DNA of 64,000 nt, taken from Segatella copri. GTDB taxonomy: Bacteria > Bacteroidota > Bacteroidia > Bacteroidales > Bacteroidaceae. A program made the position numbers and the translations under genes. The notes under the pieces were generated by a model, which did not search any database, had not been told where the DNA came from, and saw nothing but the letters and a program-made list of their open reading frames with translations. Positions 61,294 to 64,000 of this stretch are shown here, piece by piece. The first letter of the stretch is position 1, and the number at the start of each line of letters is the position of its first letter. Location: positions 1 to 64,000 of the forward strand of contig NZ_VZAD01000037.1 of the NCBI RefSeq assembly GCF_009495355.1, written 5' to 3'.

Positions 61294-63207
61294 ATGGATA
61301 AATTTCAGGAGATATTACATACTTACTGGGGATTTTCCGACTTCCGTGGCATACAGCGCGATATCATCGAAAGCATTGCCGCCGGAAAGGATACTTTGGG
61401 TTTGATGCCTACGGGTGGAGGAAAGTCTATCACGTTTCAGGTTCCTGCACTTGCACAGGAGGGTGTGTGCATCGTCATCACACCTCTGATAGCCTTGATG
61501 AAAGACCAGGTACAGCACCTCAAGGAGCGCGGCATACAGGCTGCAGCCATCCATGCCGACAAATCGAGAAGCGAGGTGATACAGATTCTCGAAAACTGTA
61601 TCTTTGGTGGTATCAAGATTCTGTATGTATCACCCGAACGACTCGCCTCCGAGATTTTCCAAACCAAACTGCACCATATACCGGTGAGTTTCATCACTGT
61701 AGATGAAGCCCATTGTATCAGCCAGTGGGGCTACGATTTCCGTCCTTCCTACCTGAATATTGCCAGCATCAGGGATATGAAACCCAACACCCCTATCCTT
61801 GCCCTTACCGCTACGGCTACACCAGACGTTGTCAACGACATACAGGAAAAACTGCATTTCGAGAAGAAGAATGTGTTCAAAATGAGTTTTGAGCGCAAGA
61901 ACCTGGCATATATCGTACGCACCATAGGCGACAAGATCAACGAGATGGTGCACATCCTGAGATGCACAGAAGGCTCTGCCATCGTCTATGCCAGAAGCCG
62001 GAAACGTACCAAGGAGATTGCCACCCTGCTCAACCAGAATGGCATCAAGAGCACCTTCTATCATGCAGGACTCCTGCCATCTGCAAAAGATGAGCGCCAA
62101 AAAGCCTGGCAACAGGACGAGGTGAGAGTCATCGTGGCTACCAATGCCTTCGGTATGGGTATCGACAAACCTGATGTAAGGATGGTTATCCATATCGACT
62201 GTCCCGACTCATTGGAAGCATATTTCCAGGAGGCTGGACGCGCTGGCCGAGACGGCAACAAGGCTTATGCCGTATTGCTCTACGACCCCAGCGATGAGCG
62301 AAAGCTCAGGAAACGCATCGACGACACATTCCCGCCAAAAGATCTGATCAGGGATGTTTACGAGCATCTGGCATACTTCTTCCAGATAGGCGTTGGCAGC
62401 GGAAAAGGAAAGACATTCGAGTTCAATATAGAAAAGTTCAGCTATATCTACAAGTTTTTTCCTGTCAGGGTGGACTCTGCACTCAGAATTCTGGAACGTA
62501 GTGGCTACATACACTACGAGGACAATCCCGACGGAAAGGCACGTCTCATGTTCTGCCTGAACAGAAACGATCTGTATTTGCTCGACAACCTCTCTCCCAA
62601 AGAGGAGGCCATTGTGACGGCTCTGCTGCGTACCTACGGCGGACTGTTCACCGACTTCGTATATATCGATGAGAGCCTGATAGCCCATCAGGCTGATACC
62701 AGCACAGAACAGGTATATGTCGTTCTCAAGAACTTCGCAGCACGCCATATCGTCAAGTTCGTGCCAAGGCGCAAGACTCCTTATATCACATACACCAGAG
62801 ACAGAATAGATGGCGAGAAGGTTCTCATACCACAAGAAGTATGGGAACAGAGACGCGAGCAATACATACGGCGAATAGAAGGAATCCTGCACTATGCACA
62901 GGAAGATTACATCTGCCGTTCCAGACAGTTGCTGGCATACTTTGGCGAGGCAAGCCGCGAGGACTGCCACCAGTGTGATGTCTGCCTGGAACAATACACC
63001 AGCAACAAAACAAGAAAACAGGAATTCGAGAAAGCCAAGCAGGCCATACGTCAGCTGCTTGGCGACCACAAACCACACTTCATCACCGAACTGCGCAACA
63101 TCCTGCTTCCTTCCGAGTACGTGGATGAAGCATTGGAATACTTAGTGGGTGAAAATCAAATCCATATCGATGGATCGTATATCTCTTCTGACATAGCAAA
63201 TTGCTGA
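61294..63207 (+). CDS. recQ: ATP-dependent DNA helicase RecQ
   Basis: 637 residues. Walker A is MPTGGGKSITFQ (39-50), DEAH-box VDEAHCISQWGYDFRP, motif IV/V VIVATNAFGMGIDKPDVR and motif VI FQEAGRAGRDG. A zinc-binding domain follows with cysteines in YICRSRQLL and DCHQCDVC, placed after the winged helix. The C-terminal HRDC domain appears short or absent. It unwinds DNA 3' to 5' and supplies substrates for RecJ. The stop codon lies inside a perfect palindrome. Confidence 0.94.
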   Translation: MDKFQEILHTYWGFSDFRGIQRDIIESIAAGKDTLGLMPTGGGKSITFQVPALAQEGVCIVITPLIALMKDQVQHLKERGIQAAAIHADKSRSEVIQILENCIFGGIKILYVSPERLASEIFQTKLHHIPVSFITVDEAHCISQWGYDFRPSYLNIASIRDMKPNTPILALTATATPDVVNDIQEKLHFEKKNVFKMSFERKNLAYIVRTIGDKINEMVHILRCTEGSAIVYARSRKRTKEIATLLNQNGIKSTFYHAGLLPSAKDERQKAWQQDEVRVIVATNAFGMGIDKPDVRMVIHIDCPDSLEAYFQEAGRAGRDGNKAYAVLLYDPSDERKLRKRIDDTFPPKDLIRDVYEHLAYFFQIGVGSGKGKTFEFNIEKFSYIYKFFPVRVDSALRILERSGYIHYEDNPDGKARLMFCLNRNDLYLLDNLSPKEEAIVTALLRTYGGLFTDFVYIDESLIAHQADTSTEQVYVVLKNFAARHIVKFVPRRKTPYITYTRDRIDGEKVLIPQEVWEQRREQYIRRIEGILHYAQEDYICRSRQLLAYFGEASREDCHQCDVCLEQYTSNKTRKQEFEKAKQAIRQLLGDHKPHFITELRNILLPSEYVDEALEYLVGENQIHIDGSYISSDIANC

Positions 63208-63226
63208 GCAACTTTTTGTTGCTCAG
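63204..63226. repeat. Perfect palindrome over the recQ stop codon
   Basis: CTGAGCAAC-TTTTT-GTTGCTCAG, nine-base arms. It has no poly-T tail on either strand, so it is not a standard terminator. It lies 147 bp from a recombinase gene and could be part of an attachment or regulatory site. Confidence 0.6.
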
Positions 63227-63307
63227 GTACTTATAAAGAAAAACATAAAATCAAAGTGTTGCATTTCGATTGTCTATCTTGTCGCATCATACATAGACAA
63301 GTAAGCT

Positions 63308-63349
63308 GAGGATGGGGTGATGTGGAGTCACCTCATCCTTTTGTCTTTT
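63308..63349 (+). terminator. recQ terminator
   Basis: Stem GGATGGGGTGA/TCACCTCATCC with a 7-base loop, followed by TTTTGTCTTTT. Confidence 0.7.
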
Positions 63350-63372
63350 ATAACCTATGCTACTTTTCTTCC

Positions 63373-64000
63373 CTATTTTCCAAGAGACTTGAACATCCTG
63401 GTGATGCACTTTTTCTTCTGTTCCATGTTTGGGTGAACATAGAGATTAAGGGTTGTTGTGATGTTGGCATGACCGAGAAGCACGCTTACGGTCTTGTAGT
63501 CGCAGTTGCTTTCAATGCAGCGTGTGGCAAAGCTGTGGCGCAGTCCGTGATACTTTAGTCGAGGAATGTCAAGATGCGCCATCAACCGATGGTAATAGTT
63601 GCGGTAGGTACGAGGCTCAGTCGGTTTTTCCTCATTGGTCAGTACATAGAAGCCTGTGTTTACCACCTTTTTCAGAGGTTTTACCATAGCCAACAGTTCC
63701 TTGTTCATCGGTATCTCACGGCATGAGTTCTTGGTCTTGGGTGTGTTGATGACCAACTCCGTGTGCTTGTGTTCGCCCTCCACAATGTAGATGCGTTCTA
63801 TGGTGCGGTTCACGGTAATTGTGCCGTTGTCGGTGTTGATGTCCGACCATTTCAAACCACAAATCTCTCCGATACGCAAGCCAGTGGTCAGACTGATATA
63901 GATACCGAGGTTGCGGAAAGTGAAGTTCTGTTTGATGAAATCAAGGATCTTTTTATGGTGTGCCACCGTCAGCACCTCAATCTCCTTGTTGGTCTCTGTC
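63373..64000 (-). CDS. Tyrosine recombinase (phage integrase family), 5' end cut by the window
   Basis: The frame stays open to the right edge (Thr-Glu-Thr-Asn-Lys-Glu-Ile-Glu just before the apparent start), so the N-terminal arm and core-binding domains lie outside. The catalytic domain is complete: Arg in TTGLRIGEICGLKWSD, Lys region TVNRTIERIYI, His-x-x-Arg in YHGLRHSFATR, His in LLGHANITTTLNLY and the nucleophile Tyr in NLYVHPN. It resembles integrases of conjugative or prophage elements rather than XerC/D. It probably marks the edge of a mobile element extending to the right, next to recQ. Confidence 0.9.
   Translation of the reverse strand, partial: TETNKEIEVLTVAHHKKILDFIKQNFTFRNLGIYISLTTGLRIGEICGLKWSDINTDNGTITVNRTIERIYIVEGEHKHTELVINTPKTKNSCREIPMNKELLAMVKPLKKVVNTGFYVLTNEEKPTEPRTYRNYYHRLMAHLDIPRLKYHGLRHSFATRCIESNCDYKTVSVLLGHANITTTLNLYVHPNMEQKKKCITRMFKSLGK

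Noticed and set aside
1..64000. tRNA genes or a tRNA attachment site for the recombinase
   Set aside because: No cloverleaf-like sequence with a T-arm GGTTCRA-type motif was seen by eye on either strand; a tRNAscan-type search would settle it.

Overview
The window looks like a chromosomal segment of a Prevotella/Segatella-type member of the Bacteroidales. Three kinds of evidence support this. Many genes are preceded by the Bacteroidetes -7 promoter element TAnnTTTGC. The primary sigma factor is the short (~288 residue) Bacteroidetes form. Several gene types are typical of the group: serine palmitoyltransferase, a DUF4270 lipoprotein, a DUF4861 protein, a TonB-dependent receptor with a carboxypeptidase-like N-terminal domain, and a methylmalonyl-CoA type carboxyltransferase operon. 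Species cannot be fixed by reading alone.

Layout. 1-1122 has no convincing gene. It holds a promoter firing off the left edge and two very large nested palindromes (305-460, 528-673). 1123-11642 is housekeeping and lipid metabolism: a minus-strand run of metA, a U32 peptidase and a membrane lipoprotein, then pepO and an ABC-F ATPase, then serine palmitoyltransferase divergent from a diacylglycerol/sphingoid kinase. 11643-12138 is a repeat-rich spacer. trmN6, lon, tgt, an LptF/G permease and a DEAD-box helicase follow. A second repeat spacer (19894-20565) includes a five-copy 21-bp array that also reads as a heptad peptide. Then come gdhA, RNase P RNA (minus strand), htrA and rpoD. 25868-28156 holds a secreted protein, an HPr-kinase-like protein, an S26 peptidase with an ER-type Ser/His/Asp pattern, and a convergent PqqD-like gene that follows DPP-IV. 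28170-39265 is mostly minus strand: DPP-IV, GldB-like lipoprotein, DUF4861, glycosyltransferase, two radical SAM proteins (one MtaB), a 57-residue lipoprotein, an MBL hydrolase, murB and a DUF4348 lipoprotein. pheS is followed by an 840-bp non-coding stretch with structured repeats. Next are pyridoxamine kinase, a radical SAM protein, a TonB receptor, the carboxyltransferase/biotin-carrier operon, a membrane-anchored AraC regulator, panC-panD, an isolated GT5 N-domain protein, and a DUF4270 lipoprotein. A compact transcription unit of very small proteins lies at 53911-54334. The right part has trmD, DUF805, patatin, aminopeptidase P, a C1 peptidase, recJ and recQ. A tyrosine recombinase cut by the right edge suggests the border of a mobile element.

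How the genes fit together. Most are core functions: RNA and protein quality control, tRNA modification, cofactor synthesis (pantothenate, B6), envelope biogenesis, peptide degradation (PepO, DPP-IV, aminopeptidase P, C1 peptidase) feeding glutamate dehydrogenase, and recombination repair. The less ordinary content is concentrated in the spacers and very small genes: nested palindromes, two families of dispersed structured repeats, a heptad microprotein or iteron array, the microprotein operon, and the kinase/peptidase/PqqD cluster. No tRNA, rRNA operon, CRISPR array or complete insertion sequence was seen.
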